A program made the translations under genes and the position numbers. DNA of 64,000 nucleotides, from assembly GCA_009869945.1 (NCBI GenBank), contig WIXG01000191.1:89494-153493 (forward strand). The letters run 5' to 3'. Positions 12,081 to 27,430 of this stretch are shown here, piece after piece. A model generated the notes under the pieces. It was not told the DNA's origin, ran no database searches, and was given only the letters and a program-made list of their open reading frames with translations. This DNA is from Mesaphorura yosii. Its lineage: Eukaryota > Arthropoda > Collembola > Poduromorpha > Tullbergiidae. Numbering within the stretch: position 1 is the stretch's first letter; every line of letters begins with the position of its first letter.

Positions 12081-15000
12081 TTCCTTGCCTACTTTCTTAA
12101 TGTATGAAGGACGCGGACGGATGACGGCGCGCCTGGTCACTTTGCGCGTAATGACTTTGGCGCTGTTTTGTCAGACAGAAGATGATCGTACAAGAGTCTA
12201 TTTACCTTTGCCCACCCGCTCATGTTCAATGTCTCCTGTGTACATTATTAGCATATCTGTGTCCTTTGCGTTTTAGCATTATAGCATCGCTTACGCTGCG
12301 CCTTAAGCGTCAATGTCATTATGACCAACTGCCTAGCTTTGGGACGTTCTGTGCACATGTTTACTCTGTCTCTGCCTAAGTTGTGCGTTGTGCGTGAGGA
12401 ATTGCGTAACATTTCCATCAGTCCGAGCCAGAGTCTCTTCCTTGCAACGCAAGTGCCAACAGTTTCATCTTTGACATTGATATTTACAATCGTGTAACTT
12501 TTGACTTCACATTCGTAGTCGTGGTATTTCTGCTTAGACACTTTTATTGTTAACGCCTACAGAAACCGAAATTTCACCGACTAAGTATGTACGTCAAATG
12601 CCAAGGCTCTTTTGCACGCGAAACACACAAAGTTGTGGACATTTCCACGTTGTCACAGTCGTCAATTCGTGGAAGACAATTACAAAGAGACCACGTAAAC
12701 GCATGAAAACATCTTTCTTCTCAACGTAAGACTCTTTGTATTCGGCTGACCCGTTGGCCTTCATTGTTCGCTTCTTGGTAAAAATGTGCTGAGCACAATT
12801 TTGATGAATGAACCTATACGAAGCTGAAGATAAGAGTAGGAGTAGAAAAAGAGAGGGAAGGCAGAAGATGAACACTTGCGCCAGTAACAACACCTGTCAT
12901 GCTCCCAAAACGATAATCTTGACTCATTTTCGTTAACCTTTTGCTGCATGCTGCTGCTCTTGCGCACATGGAGTAGGAGCGAAGATAATTGTTTCGGGGG
13001 TAAAAATAAGGACGTGGACTGACTAAACAGCATTCGAAGACAAATCATGCTAACAAACATTTGGCTGTAGCTGAAGGCTTTCGTAGCTAGCTGGCTGAGA
13101 TGATGCCTATTTCTGAAGGAAAAGATTAAACCTGTGCCAGAACAGTGCAGCGAAGTGATTTGTGCCTGGTCCAGCAGCAGCATGTGAGAATGACCCACAA
13201 ATACATGTATAAAATGCGTATGATATCACTTTTTACTGTTGCTGCTGCTTGGTCGCTCCTTTTTCGAAGGATAAATTGTATTGCACGCTTTTCGAGGCGA
13301 AACACCTGTACAAATTTGACTTTGACGATGAATTGGTTTATTCTTCGTTTGCCTTCATGTGCCTGTCGTTATCTCCTCAGACGTAATTTCTTCGAGACTG
13401 TAAACATTTCAAGCTTCGTAACTGATATCACTCGGATATGCACGCATTCGCTGCAAGCACGAGTCAAATGAGATACTGACCGATTTCTGCCGTGATTGAT
13501 TTCTTGTTTTCGTGCACCGTGAATCGATAGCATGCAATTGTTGTTGCGTTGTAAGGCTGCTTTGTCGTCATTTGGGGAACTTTTAACCATAAGTTTCAGA
13601 GATTTGAATCGTCTAACGTCAATTTCACCATGACCATTTCTTGCTTACGATTTCATGACCTTATGCTTGAAGAATGTTAATTAAGATGCAAATATTAATT
13701 TGACCATGAAAAACACAATTAATTTATTGTGGACGTGGACAAGAAGGATTATGACATGAATATACTCGAATGAGACCGGCAAACTCTGTCCTGGCAAAAG
13801 CGTGCACGTGCAGCGCTCATATTGCGGTGCCGCTGGTGAATGTGGTCGTGGTGTCGCTTGGCTATATTAATTATATATTTAAATGTCTGCTACAAGGCGA
13901 ACATGATTGACAAGATTTTTTTCATCTTAAATGCAGGAGGAAAAGGTTATTGAGTACTGAGCACTGAGTTCGTTCACAAACTCACTTGACTTATTACAGA
14001 GATTAGCGCAGCAGTGTAGCCGGCTCGGGTATGGCAATGCGTGGTTACGTGGTGTACGTGTATTGCTGTTAATTTACATACAGTATGAATAAATTAGTAT
14101 GACTAATAATTCTGGTTTATTATTAATGCGTTATTTCATTCATTCATTCATAAAATGAAAGAGAATGTCATTAACAAACTTAAACTATATATCATGGGCA
14201 ATCACAGCCATTTTCAGTTCCGAGCACTTAACTTTTATATTGCAACTGGCATGATTGAAGTCATTTATTAATTTTAATACCAACAGCACGGCAACAAATA
14301 GTCATTACGTTGAAACTAATCTTAAGAACCGTAATTATTGTTACGGTATGACAATAATTTAGTCCACGTTGATTATACCAATCCTGCGCTTTGCACTGAT
14401 GAATTATGTAACAGACTTCATTCATTCGAAGATTCGGAAGATTTGCATTGCGAATTTCATTCTGCGCAGTTGCGTTTAATGGGTGTGGCTGTTTTATTAA
14501 GCTAAATTAACTTTCGCTAAGCCCAGACTAGCCAGACTAGCAAACGATCTCCCACAAAACTCATCAATGCCCTCGTAATCACCGACCAGATCATCGGCAC
14601 CTTGATGATCTGCGGCCTGCAAGGACTTGATGAGTTGCATAGGCCTCAGGTGATGTGAACCTGCTCTTAAGGCTCGGTCTATAAAAACTGCTGCCCGTAA
14701 CACTGGTAGCAGTTTCCTTTAATATTATTGTAATAGCGTAGGTCGAAGCAGACGCTCAGCGTTCAACCACAAGAATGTACGCGTTCGCTTTTCTCTCCGC
14801 ACGGATTTACTGTTTTTATTGTTATGTGCTGCAACAATGGCTTTAATCTCTGCTGCTCTGCGCTGCGTTTCTCTTTCGTGGTAAAAATCCTCGTACGCAC
14901 GCACGACACGGCACGGCACACATTTCATTGCATTGTGTAATTTCCTCCATTTTCTCCGGGTTTTCCATCTTAAGCAGAAAAAGGCTGCGACTGGTACTGC

Positions 15001-17883
15001 TTAACGACTTGTGTCCATTATTACGTAACAATAATATAAATAAACAACGGGGACAACAGCAATATAATTTCTCTACTGTCGTTTTTGCCCATGAAAATTC
15101 AAGATTTGTATTCACTGCGACTGACTGCGTCTTTCATATCCTGGAAATTACACGTTTCCGTTCCTGCTTAAATTCAGCATCCATCATTGAGCAAAGTGCG
15201 CGTAAGGTACGGGAGTCGAAGTAAAATGAATATTACTGCCGCGAGTTATTACCACTGTGACTGCATTGTGTTAATAAGCATGAACACAAGATCCGAGCTC
15301 CCGACCAAGTAGGCAGTGCAGGCTACTGCCGGCTGCTGGCAAGTTGTAATTTTATTGTATGTGCCCAGTCCTTAGCTCCCGGAATTACGTTTCGCTTTGT
15401 TGTTTGTGTCAAACTTTGCTTTCCCACCTGTTCCATGTTTTCACATCTCGTATGAGTATAAATCATTACTTTTTAATGGGCAACGAGACTGCGACTGCAA
15501 GACTCACAATAGTAATTGTCTGCTCTGCCGTGAGTTTGGGGGAATTATTCTTGGACGGGTCCAATTATGAATTTGTCTTACGAGTCCGAGTCCGAGTTCT
15601 AATTGAAGGATTCAACTGGTATCAAATGAACGCTAATTGAAGGGTGAGCTGAGGAAGGAAGGCTATTCGTTCCAGATAACGGGCAACGGCCTCAGTCTCC
15701 CAACCTCTGCACGCAGTGTAGTACTGGTGACGAAACTCGAATTCAATTCGACCGCGGAGCGTACTTAACGGCTGCTGCATGCTGCTGGAAGGAAGTTTGT
15801 AGCCTTAAGGGAGCATCATGACAGATAACCTGAAAAGAACAGTCAACGTGCAGTCGTGCAGCCGAGAGAAAAAGAAGCTAATGAACCTTAACTTTTTTCC
15901 CATTCCATTTCTTTACAATTCATGGAAAAGGTTTGCACTGATACGAAAACATAATTTGCTCTGTGATTGACGAGCGTGAGCTGGTCTATGTGGCGTTGGG
16001 CTCTCTTGGCGTGGCGTGGCGTTAGCGTGGGCTGGTGATGAAGATGATATATCAAGATCATCGGTCCCGTCTCCGGTGCGCTGATGTGTTATTCCCTTCA
16101 GGTGTGTGTACCTTTTTGTGCGCTTTGTTTGCAGTTTCCAGGGTACTCGTACTCGTACCTTAACAAGTCCTCTCGGTCTTGCAAGATGAGAAATTACGAG
16201 ATGTGTGAAGATGCGAGGGATGCTCATTCGTTCGTCCACGTCCGCGTCCTTGCAGCAGGCAGCCTGCCAGCTCGAGCTTTGTTCAGTAACCCAAATGTGG
16301 TACACGCTTGCTTCACGGACCCCATCGCGCCGTGTTCTTGTCCGATGATCGTTTTTATGTACCTTGTAGAAATAATTCTTTATCTCTAAATCTTTCAGCT
16401 ACCGTATTCCACTTTCCACTCACTCGCACCCTTCATTTGCTCCCTTCCATTTAATTATCCACTAAATCAAGTTTTCTATGATTTCTTCTTTTCTTCTCTT
16501 CGCGTTCTCCTCACTCTTGTCCACCTGTTGTTATTTATTTGACTGGAAACACGACGAAGAAAAGTCGACTCGACGCGCATTGTTCGACTCTTCTTCGCAG
16601 CAACCACTTGATCCTCGAATGAATGATGGGCCAGCCAGGCCAGAGAAGAAGTGATAACCTCGTATTACAACCGAACGGAGCAACCAGTAAATGTAATAGA
16701 TCGCAGATTTGAAATCTCCTCTGAAGTGTAAAGATGCTTCGTCTCTCGTTCTCGTCCAACTTAAGCTTTTACTTTATCGCTTTTCGTTGGACTTAAAACT
16801 TGACTTCTGCCTGAAACATGGTTTCGAACTTTTCAGACTTACAGGCCTCGCTGTCAGTGCGTCTCGGGTTACAAATTATGACGATGAGCTGCGTGCACTT
16901 CATGTTGACTGACTTGAACTGGTCGAAGGTTCTGGCCGTGCTATTAGCCTTACAAGTGCCTGCCTCTTAACCCTAGCCCGCTGATCCCGCGTCTTTTTGT
17001 TCCTCAGCAGCCTGAAGAGTTTTCCAGGAAGAAGAACGAACAATTATAATGGTCTTTTATTCTTCGTGTTTTGTTTGTGGTTTGCAAGTTCGCCTTGCTC
17101 GTGTTAAAAGTAGTTTTTTAAGGGATTCTCCATTCAAGAAGGTCTTATCGCAAAGACATTGTATTATTCCTGCACCGAAGTCCCAAACTGATCTTGACGT
17201 TCCTACTCTCCTGTTCTCGAGGACGAAAGGATCAAACAATTGGGAAAAACCCTTGCGTTGAAATGGGCCATAAAAACAAAGGTCGAGGCATCACTCCGAG
17301 ACAATGTTGCTCTCGCTGCTTATCTTTTTCGCTTCTGCTATGTTTATTGTTTTATGAATGGAACAATGGAATGGTCTCGCCTCTTCCCTGAATTTCTGTA
17401 TTGTTCCCTGCAATTGTGGCTTGCCAGAGTTAATGGCAGGGATCATCGATATCGTGCCTTGCCCCACAATGGCACATGACGCATGTTCGGCTTGCTGTGT
17501 TCTGAGAATTTTCAAGTTGCCAATTTTTACGAGGCGATTCTGCTACATGTGAGTATTATGTTGTCGATTGTCAATTTTTATGGGTTCAGTCCGTTAATGA
17601 TTGATTGCACAGTCTGTAATGAAAAACTCACCCACAAAATTAAATTGTAATGGTGACATCAGGCGCTTGGCAGAAGTTAATAGCTATCAGGTGTTCATAC
17701 ACAATAAGGAAATGAATCAGTACCGAATTCTGAAAAAGTACCTCATTTCATTGTCCTTTCTGTACGCGTAGAAAGCATATGTTGCTCGCATAATTATATG
17801 TCTCCGGTTTAACGAGCGAAACATTGTTCTTCGATGAATTTATACGCAGTAAATTGTAATTAGCATTTTTTTGTAATTTGCAG
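12081..17883. other. No recognised gene; possibly EFL1 intron
   Basis: I see no exon I can support in this 5.8 kb. The preceding EFL1 exon should end in phase 1 with the codons before GRLYAV, but nothing resembling EFL1 upstream sequence (GTPase motifs, or the Met/Tyr/Cys-rich stretch before GRLYAV) was found on the plus strand. A TATAAAAA string lies near 14681. Runs of ATTCATTC and CAG/CTG are common. If EFL1 is intact, this is intron. Confidence 0.45.
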
Positions 17884-20800
17884 GTCGCCTCTACGCTGTT
17901 CTCGGTAAACGTGGTGGACGCATTCTGCACGGGGATTTACAGGAAGGCTCGAGTCAATTTCAGGTTACAGCGCAGCTGCCGGTGATCGAGAGTTTCGACT
18001 TTGCGAATGAAGTTCGACGACAGACGTCAGGACTCGCGCTCCCTCAACTTGTCTTCTCACATTGGGAGGTAATATTTCAGACGACTTAATTACAATCGGT
18101 TCCAGTTTGCACACGTTGAGATCAACAAGAGCATTCTTCTCTTTTGTCCTCGAGGAATGTGATCTGGGGCTAATTATACCCATATCATTGCGATCGCGAA
18201 CTTAAGCAATGAATGAATGAGTGAACCGCATAAATTACTCAGGGCACAAAATATAGTTTTAATATTAATGGTGATTTAAAGCCAAGGCGGAATGGAGATT
18301 ATAAAGAGAAGAAGGCGAATGAGAAAAAACTAGAACATGTTTCAACTACTTTTTTTGTAGAACAAGAAAACAATGTGGCGCCTGAATGTCTGAAATTTGA
18401 CCCTGTGGACTCACAACAGTTCATTGAATACGCCCGTGCAAGTGCAATCAGTCGGGGCAAGTAGCCACAGCCACACCGCTTCAGTCAGTCGCACGACTTG
18501 GGCTTATTAGTTGCGCTTCGCCTCACTTTAACCTCTTCCCATTAACTTTTTATTCGCACTTTATCATCACATTTGCTCTGCTTTGGCCGCAGTTCGCGTG
18601 GTTTTCTGACTTGGATATAATTTCTCTGTGCATTTTTTTTTGAATTCTTTCGTCAGGGTTTGCACTGCAGTTCGTTCTTGTAGGCGATATCGACAATCGA
18701 TTCATGGATTCAGCGAACCACACAATTATTCACAAGACAAATGCTCTCGCTGGCATCTGGCTGTCGCCAATACTAATTTTTTCTGCGTATATAAATTATT
18801 ACCGATCGACTGAGACCATGTAAAACTCGAGTATACCTTCTGATGTCTACGGAATACTGGCTCATGTTTATGATGGTCAGGCAGGCTAAAGAAGGTATAA
18901 TCACTCGGGTTCATTACATGGAATAATTATGTTCCCTTTATTTGCCTAAAAATTGTCACTTTTATCTCTCATGATTAACTCCCTTCGAGCAATTGCAAAG
19001 TAATCCCAGTATCAGCCATCAGCCTCCACTGAATGAAGGTATTCAAATGGATTCCTGTTTTAAGGTGTTACTTCGACATTCCAATCTGCTAACGTCGAAC
19101 CTGCCAAAGCTCACGCTGAATTAATACACTCTGAATACTGAATACGATAATGCATCCAAGTCAGAGCAGGGAGTGAGCTACACATTGATAATGAACTTGC
19201 AGGCAGGCTTTCTTGATTTCATTGTGAGTTTGGTTTGAATAGCTCGTGTCAATTGATTTCAATAATCATGAAAAATGTCCTGCCAATCTCCACGCGTTCA
19301 ATCCATTCAGTTCATTCCATTTGCATTCGAAGGCCAGACTCCAGAGCAGGTGCTATTCACAATTAATCTCGGATTATAATTTCCATACGAAAAGAACGCC
19401 ATACGCCTCAGTCCGAGGCTTGAGAGACTAATCAAGGTAAATTTTCCCGAGATTTGAATTGAGCCTCGCAAGACGCAATAAATGAATGTATAGATTTATT
19501 ATGCAAAAGAATTTCAGGTATGCATTCAAATTATACACAGATACATTTTTGTGGTCTACATAAATAACTTGCCAACCGTATCACGACCGCGTCCGTTTTT
19601 TGCAGTCTGCACGAACATTCCAAGCCGAACGCTGTTTCTCTCTGCTGTTCGGTTAAAAGCAGTTCAGTTCACGTTCACGACTGATTGAAGAAGAGCAGCA
19701 GCGAGAGGAAAGCAATTTTTGACTTCTTCTGAAGAATACACGATTTTTTGTATGAAAAGAAGTGACCACACGAAGCAGGTGAGCGTTTATAGACTCGACT
19801 CGGAGTTTATATTAACAGCGACGTGAATGGTTCTGCGTATTAGTGTAACATTCCACAAAATTTCATTCCATTATGTACGAAACACGGCAACATAGTTGCT
19901 GACACTCGCTCGCTGTATTTATGCTTAATACAACAAACAGCGTATTATGCAATGTTCGCTCGTCCTGTTCGTCCGAAGCTCGCGGCGGATAGATTTTTTA
20001 GTACAGAATTCCTTTCAGCAGGCCATTTTCGCTTATCCTTCACGCTACGTGGACAATTGGATCTAATCGCTTCATATTTATATTTAATGGCCAGCGTGGC
20101 CGTCTAGGATCAGACGTGGTCTCGCTCTGACGACTGGAATGGAATTTCTCTGCTGCTAAATGAAGCAAGAAAAATGTAATTTTCTAGTTCATGTTCACGA
20201 CTTCACGAATCTCCGTCTGACTGACTGCATGCGCCTGTCTGCATGTGTTTTTGATGCTTTCTTTGCGTGGCAAGCTCCAAATTGTCTCTCATTCATGATT
20301 CACGCTTCTTTTTCATTACACACTTGGAATTTGTTCTTCAAGCGAGTGAAACCTGGAACTGGAGTCTTGCTGCCCTTCATAATTCTTGTATCATCACTTG
20401 GCGAGATTGTAGGATTCGAGTGTGTTTATCCTTTCTTTCTCAATCGTGGTTGTAAATAGTTAAAAGTAAATTTCAGTGAGCCTGCAGAATACGTTTTTCT
20501 TGCCATTGTCATTGCAGATTCAGATTGTTTCATTTCAAGTTGATTGAATCATCAGTGCAGAAATTCTCGCGTCGGAAAATTGTATTTTTAGCATAATTAC
20601 GGCGTCCCAATGGAATTACACACAAAAGCAGTGAAACGCAATTGCGAACCACAATGCACTTGACTTCGGCGACTGCGCCTAGCATTCACAATTTTACAAC
20701 AGCAAACTTTCACAATAAATAACGCAATATTATAATTTAACTTACCGGCTAGGACGAAAGCCACTCTTATTATGATAATAACACCGTAGTCGTCGTACTC

Positions 20801-21560
20801 GTCTCGGCGTAGTATATACTTTACTACAAGAAGAAATAATGTGCCAGCCAATTTCATTCATTCATAACATTCCACACATTCACGTAACATTTATTGTTGC
20901 ATTGTAAAAAAGCGAAACAGCAAAAGAGCGAGCGAGCAAACTCCTTTCTTATTTCGTATTCTTGCTTCATTCATTCATTCACAATTCACGCAGGCAAGCA
21001 AGAATCATTATTCCATTCAAAAAGTATGTATAACATATGTGAAAAGAGATCCATTCATAAAAACAACATGTGTGTAATGTTTATACGCTCAGATGCCAAA
21101 CCGTGCTCACTACGTCAGACTCAGAGTACGAGTTTGAGTAGGATCGTGTCGTGTCGGAAGGTGATGTGGGCAGGAGGCTGCTGCCTCGTCTTTTAAATCT
21201 TAATTCTCATCTTGACTCTGTCTGTACCGGTTCTATTGACTTTTAGACTACTCGCTTCAAATGGCAAAGTGCTTGATTGTACCGGCGATTCAATCATGAT
21301 TTCATTTCCACTGCGACGATTGCCTCTTGATGAGGTGAATTCTAAATTTTGATCTTTTTAATTTCATTTAGACTCTGGAAATTGACCCATTTTGGGAGCC
21401 CACAACCGAAGAGGAGTATTTATACTTTGGTGAGAAAGCAGACACCGAGAACCGTGCCAGAAAGTACATGAACGCTGTCCGAAAAAGGAAAGGTCTTCGT
21501 GTTGAAGAGCAGATAGTCGAATTTGGACAGAAGCAGAGGACGTTGACCAGAAATAAATGA
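17884..21560 (+). CDS. EFL1: EFL1 C-terminal exons (partial gene)
   Basis: Two exons encode the C-terminus of elongation factor-like GTPase 1, the cytoplasmic GTPase that works with SBDS to release eIF6 from 60S ribosomal subunits. The first, 17884-18068, starts in phase 1 after a strong acceptor (TTTTTTGTAATTTGCAG). It reads [20 protein letters not shown] ... [14 protein letters not shown] ... [10 protein letters not shown] and ends at a GTAATA donor. The second, 21372-21560, reads [19 protein letters not shown] ... [14 protein letters not shown] ... QRTLTRNK and stops with TGA. Both match the conserved EF-G domain V-like tail and extreme C-terminus of EFL1 almost residue for residue. The phase 0 joint fits, across a 3.3 kb intron with no visible coding content. 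The remaining roughly 900 or more residues were not found upstream, so the gene is either split by a very long intron (possibly enclosing argos) or is a 3' fragment. Both exons look intact. Confidence 0.88.
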
Positions 21561-21599
21561 ATGAGTGCCCATGTCTATTTCTTGACACCTTGAAAATTT

Positions 21600-21605
21600 A
21601 ATAAA
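21600..21605 (+). other. Poly(A) signal of EFL1
   Basis: AATAAA lies 40 bases after the EFL1 stop codon. This supports transcription of the terminal exon and sets the EFL1 end about 200 bases before the esterase promoter. Confidence 0.6.
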
Positions 21606-21803
21606 TGCTTTAATTCCTCACATTCGTTGCAACCCCGGTGCATGACCGTCTTTTGGCCAACGGCTAGCGAGCCTTGATGGTCCTGGACAACTTCATTATT
21701 TTCGTTTTGCATTTGACCACAAACTACGAGCAATGCATGTTATTGGCATTGACTTCATTGACAGCGATAATTTTACTAAGGTTTGCGGCACCGACGTCTC
21801 CAG

Positions 21804-21810
21804 TATATAA
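21804..21810 (+). promoter_or_regulatory. TATA box of the cholinesterase-like gene
   Basis: TATATAA stands about 240 bases upstream of the start codon at 22042. Transcription would begin near 21832-21836, giving a 5' UTR of about 205 bases. The box lies only 200 bases beyond the EFL1 poly(A) signal, so the two genes are closely spaced on the same strand. Confidence 0.5.
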
Positions 21811-22041
21811 GTCGCGATATCGCTTAACCACATTTTAATGATACTATTTGTCCGCAATTCTCAGTCTCTTTTCAGTCAGTTTTAGACCAATGTTGCTCCC
21901 TATGTACGAGATTCGAGTTGCTAGTGCTTAAGTTTTGGGATGAATTACCCCTTTCAGGTTTTTTGTCAGTATTAAACACATGTGTGACACCGAACAGGGA
22001 AATGAGTGACCCAAGGTTAAGTTGAACCTGTACTTGACAAA

Positions 22042-24513
<2,472 letters not shown>

Positions 24514-24530
24514 TTTTCATTCTGTCGTTC

Positions 24531-24536
24531 TTTATT
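24531..24536 (-). other. Poly(A) signal of the gustatory-receptor gene
   Basis: TTTATT on the plus strand reads AATAAA on the minus strand, about 146 bases after the receptor stop codon. It lies inside the 3' UTR of the oppositely transcribed esterase gene. Confidence 0.4.
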
Positions 24537-24645
24537 GCCAATGCTTATGGATGCTTGTGTTAGTAATTTTTATTAGGTACTGTTGAAAGCTTTATGTATC
24601 ATTGATACAGTGAGTTCGGACTTAGAATTGCGTTACTATTTGACA

Positions 24646-24651
24646 AATAAA
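24646..24651 (+). other. Poly(A) signal of the cholinesterase-like gene
   Basis: AATAAA lies 133 bases after the TAG stop at 24513, and 31 bases before the stop codon of the convergent receptor gene. Confidence 0.6.
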
Positions 24652-24681
24652 TCCCGCAAGTGCCAATAATAATTGCATTGA

Positions 24682-26132
24682 TTACATATTCCTCACTGCG
24701 ACCAAGTACGACATGACTGCCAATATGTAATCCAAGATGGATGTTGGTGAGATTTTATGAAAACTCCACGGTTTATAGACCATGTACCTGAACGTGGCGA
24801 CTTTCTTTTCAAGTCGCTTTTCGTCCAGCGCGGTGATTACGGAGACAGTTTCGCCACTCACGGCTCCCAACGAGCCAATCACAAACTCTTTTCTTGCGTG
24901 ACCAGCCGAGCGTTTACTTCCAGAGTTATCTCGTCTATCTTTCACCACCATGCGCCGTTCTTTCGATTCCAACAACTTGCTCTTGATGAACTTCTTAAAA
25001 TTCAATGATTTTATGTAGACAGTTGACATCGGCAGGTAGAGCAGATAAATTCTTAGTGTAAGTGCAATTGAGTTGGAAATGAAGAAAGCGGTGAGAATGA
25101 TTGAGTCGGTAGTGGTCAGTGCTCCGTACAACACCAGCACTGTTGTTCCCATATTGAAAAGCTCTTGAAAAAACAAAAGCCGGCCAAAGGCAAGATTCAT
25201 GTTGGTGACAATCACACGAAGTGAGTTGTACAGTTCCAGTTCGTGCTCGTGGAGACCATCCTTGAGTATGACCAGCTCCCTGAGCTTATCAAGAGCGTAA
25301 GAGATCGTGCGGCACATCATGCTTATGAGGATGTCGAAGCTTCCCAGGATGGTCCATGCAAAAATTCCGGTGTACGACTCCATGACGGCGAACGCGTATT
25401 TGCGCAGGGTCAACAGAAATTTATCCTGGAACGGTAAGTTTGAGTCCATCTTCACTGCCTTGCCACCCTCTTCGGTCAGCAGAATCGAATTTATAAATGG
25501 TGGAAATCGAGGAATTGCGAATGCCATTGCCGTGAGTGTCAGAAAACAGCCCAGGATTGCGCCCGTGTAGATGACGAACTGAATCTTCAAAAATTTGATC
25601 CGCTTTCTACGTTTTTCTAGGGATTCGGGTAGCATTTTGACTGAAGTGCAAAATACCAATTGCAATTAGCAAGTGCATTCTAGTGTTCAACATGATTTTG
25701 CATGAAAATGCTTTCCTTACCTTGGATGTAATGTTCAAGCTTTAGCCACATTGAAATGGAGGCTGCAATTGTCTTTAGTTTGAGTACTTGATTAAAGAAG
25801 GTGGACGAAATGAGTAGATACCCGAAAACCCAAAGAAATTGAAACATGAATCCACTTTTCATTGTTTCATATTTGTATTGGGTGCTGTAGCTGTAGTAGA
25901 CAATGAGCGGTTGCTTGATCAGGTACACCGTGGCATAAATCATGTTCAGACGACAAAGCAGTCTCGGAAGTCCACCTTTGATAACGTTAACACAATGGTT
26001 TTCGCTGTCAAAAGTTAATGGCAGCATTCCAGCCCACCTTGCGGCCCAAAAATACCACTCATACATGTGAAACACGTTGTTGACTCGATTGCCGCTCATG
26101 AGGCGGGTACTGGAGGTGGCGGACACCGCCAT
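24682..26132 (-). CDS. Gustatory-receptor-like 7-TM protein
   Basis: Two exons, 26132-25721 and 25640-24682, joined across an 80-base phase 1 GT-AG intron, give 456 residues. Seven hydrophobic segments are visible at roughly 62-82, 95-113, 158-180, 215-240, 290-311, 315-340 and 432-452. A long charged loop (KSKLLESKERR, KDRRDNSGSK) lies before the last one. The C-terminus (KPWSFHKISPTSILDYILAV) fits the gustatory receptor layout, in which a short Phe-rich segment leads into TM7. However, the usual TYhhhhhQF signature is degraded to SYLVAVRNM. The intron placement and size fit the arthropod chemoreceptor superfamily, whose members are ligand-gated cation channels in sensory membranes. Ligand unknown. 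An alternative is a more distant receptor of the same superfamily. Confidence 0.72.
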
Positions 26133-27430
26133 TTTTGGCAGTTGACGACAAGAAGAAGAGCCTTGAAGTAGGGTACGTTCGCCAAGATAAGCACTGGGCG
26201 AATCGATTGATTTCAGCTGCCCTTTACCTGGCTTCCTGCAATGCAGTCACATTGCAGTGCCTTGGAAGACTTGGTCGAAGGAAATGATATTTTTTCTAGA
26301 TCAGCATTCACTTTTCTAAAACTAAGCGGAAGCATTCATGAGCAACTAACCATACTCTTTTGGTGCTTTAACAGCTCGGCGAGATTGCTTACAAAAGAAA
26401 ACTTGCAGTAGAAGTATTATTGCACAACGTTGCCTACTGAATTAGTGAGAATGGTAGACCGTAGACTGCCTCTCTGGGTTGTTGCCAACACCTTAACGAA
26501 ATTACGAAAGATCCATAAAGTCTAACTCGGGCAAATACAAGGAACGTGTTAACGATCATAATCTTCGTTTCACGATGGTGAAATATTTGCAAATGGGCTA
26601 TGAAGAAGCGCTTTGGGAAGTTTATTTGCCTTGTGTCGGCTTGGAAAAGACGATGGGTGTGAAATGAACGAGATTCGAATTGCTCAACAGACAATAATGT
26701 GATATGCGATAGGCCGATAAAATCCAATAATTTCCAACTGCGCCTCATAAAATATCATTTCTTTAGCTGGACTTGCCACACAGCCCAGATTAGAATTCAG
26801 GAGAACGTGAGGCGCGTGCGGCACTTGCTCACACGAGAAAGGCAGGGACGTCCTTAACAATTAATCACTGACCAAGTTCAGGCAACTGTCTCGAAGACTC
26901 GGTTGAGGCAGAGCAGAGGCACATCATGCCATTGATATTGATGAGGGCATTTCCAAATACTAGTTCCAGAAATACCTTCAACCTAAAATTCTTCACAGGT
27001 GAACTTGAAATGAAATGAACTCACATGAATTTCGCAACCGCAACTTCATAGTTTCTACGATATGGTAGGGTAAAAGGATTATCATTATTTATGGCAACTC
27101 GCTTATTTTATCTATCCAGATGATGTTCATAATCACTATTTTAATTACAGGCAGAAAAGAGACAGAAATGACGCTACTCAGCTTGACGCTTGACGAGCAG
27201 TTTGACGAGCAAATAAAATTATTGGATAGTTTATGACTGCCATTTATTTTTATGACAGTTTGGAGTTAAAGCCGTAAATCCAAAGAGCGATAAGCAAGAA
27301 ACCAACGGACAGATGAAACAATTCTCATCCAAAATGCAACAAAATTACGTTTCTCAGTAGTTTAGACTAATCATAGTTGCCTGGCGGAGACAAAGACCAT
27401 CGGTACTGCTAGTCGGTTTCTTCATTGAAA
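26133..27430. other. Intergenic between receptor and lectin genes
   Basis: The 5' ends of the receptor (minus) and lectin (plus) face each other across about 1.3 kb. Small open frames on both strands look accidental, and no clear TATA box is seen. A repeated string near 27180-27210 (TTGACGAGCA twice within 20 bases) is the only local pattern noted. Confidence 0.5.

Noticed and set aside
12761-13198. 145-codon frame on the minus strand
   Set aside because: Low-complexity Ser/Leu-rich translation, overlapped by plus-strand frames, with no splice or start context.
14497-14928. Minus-strand frames (68 and 67 codons) with helical, protein-like composition
   Set aside because: They are in adjacent short frames with no good splice signals joining them, and neither resembles a known family. 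They may be decayed coding sequence, but this cannot be supported.
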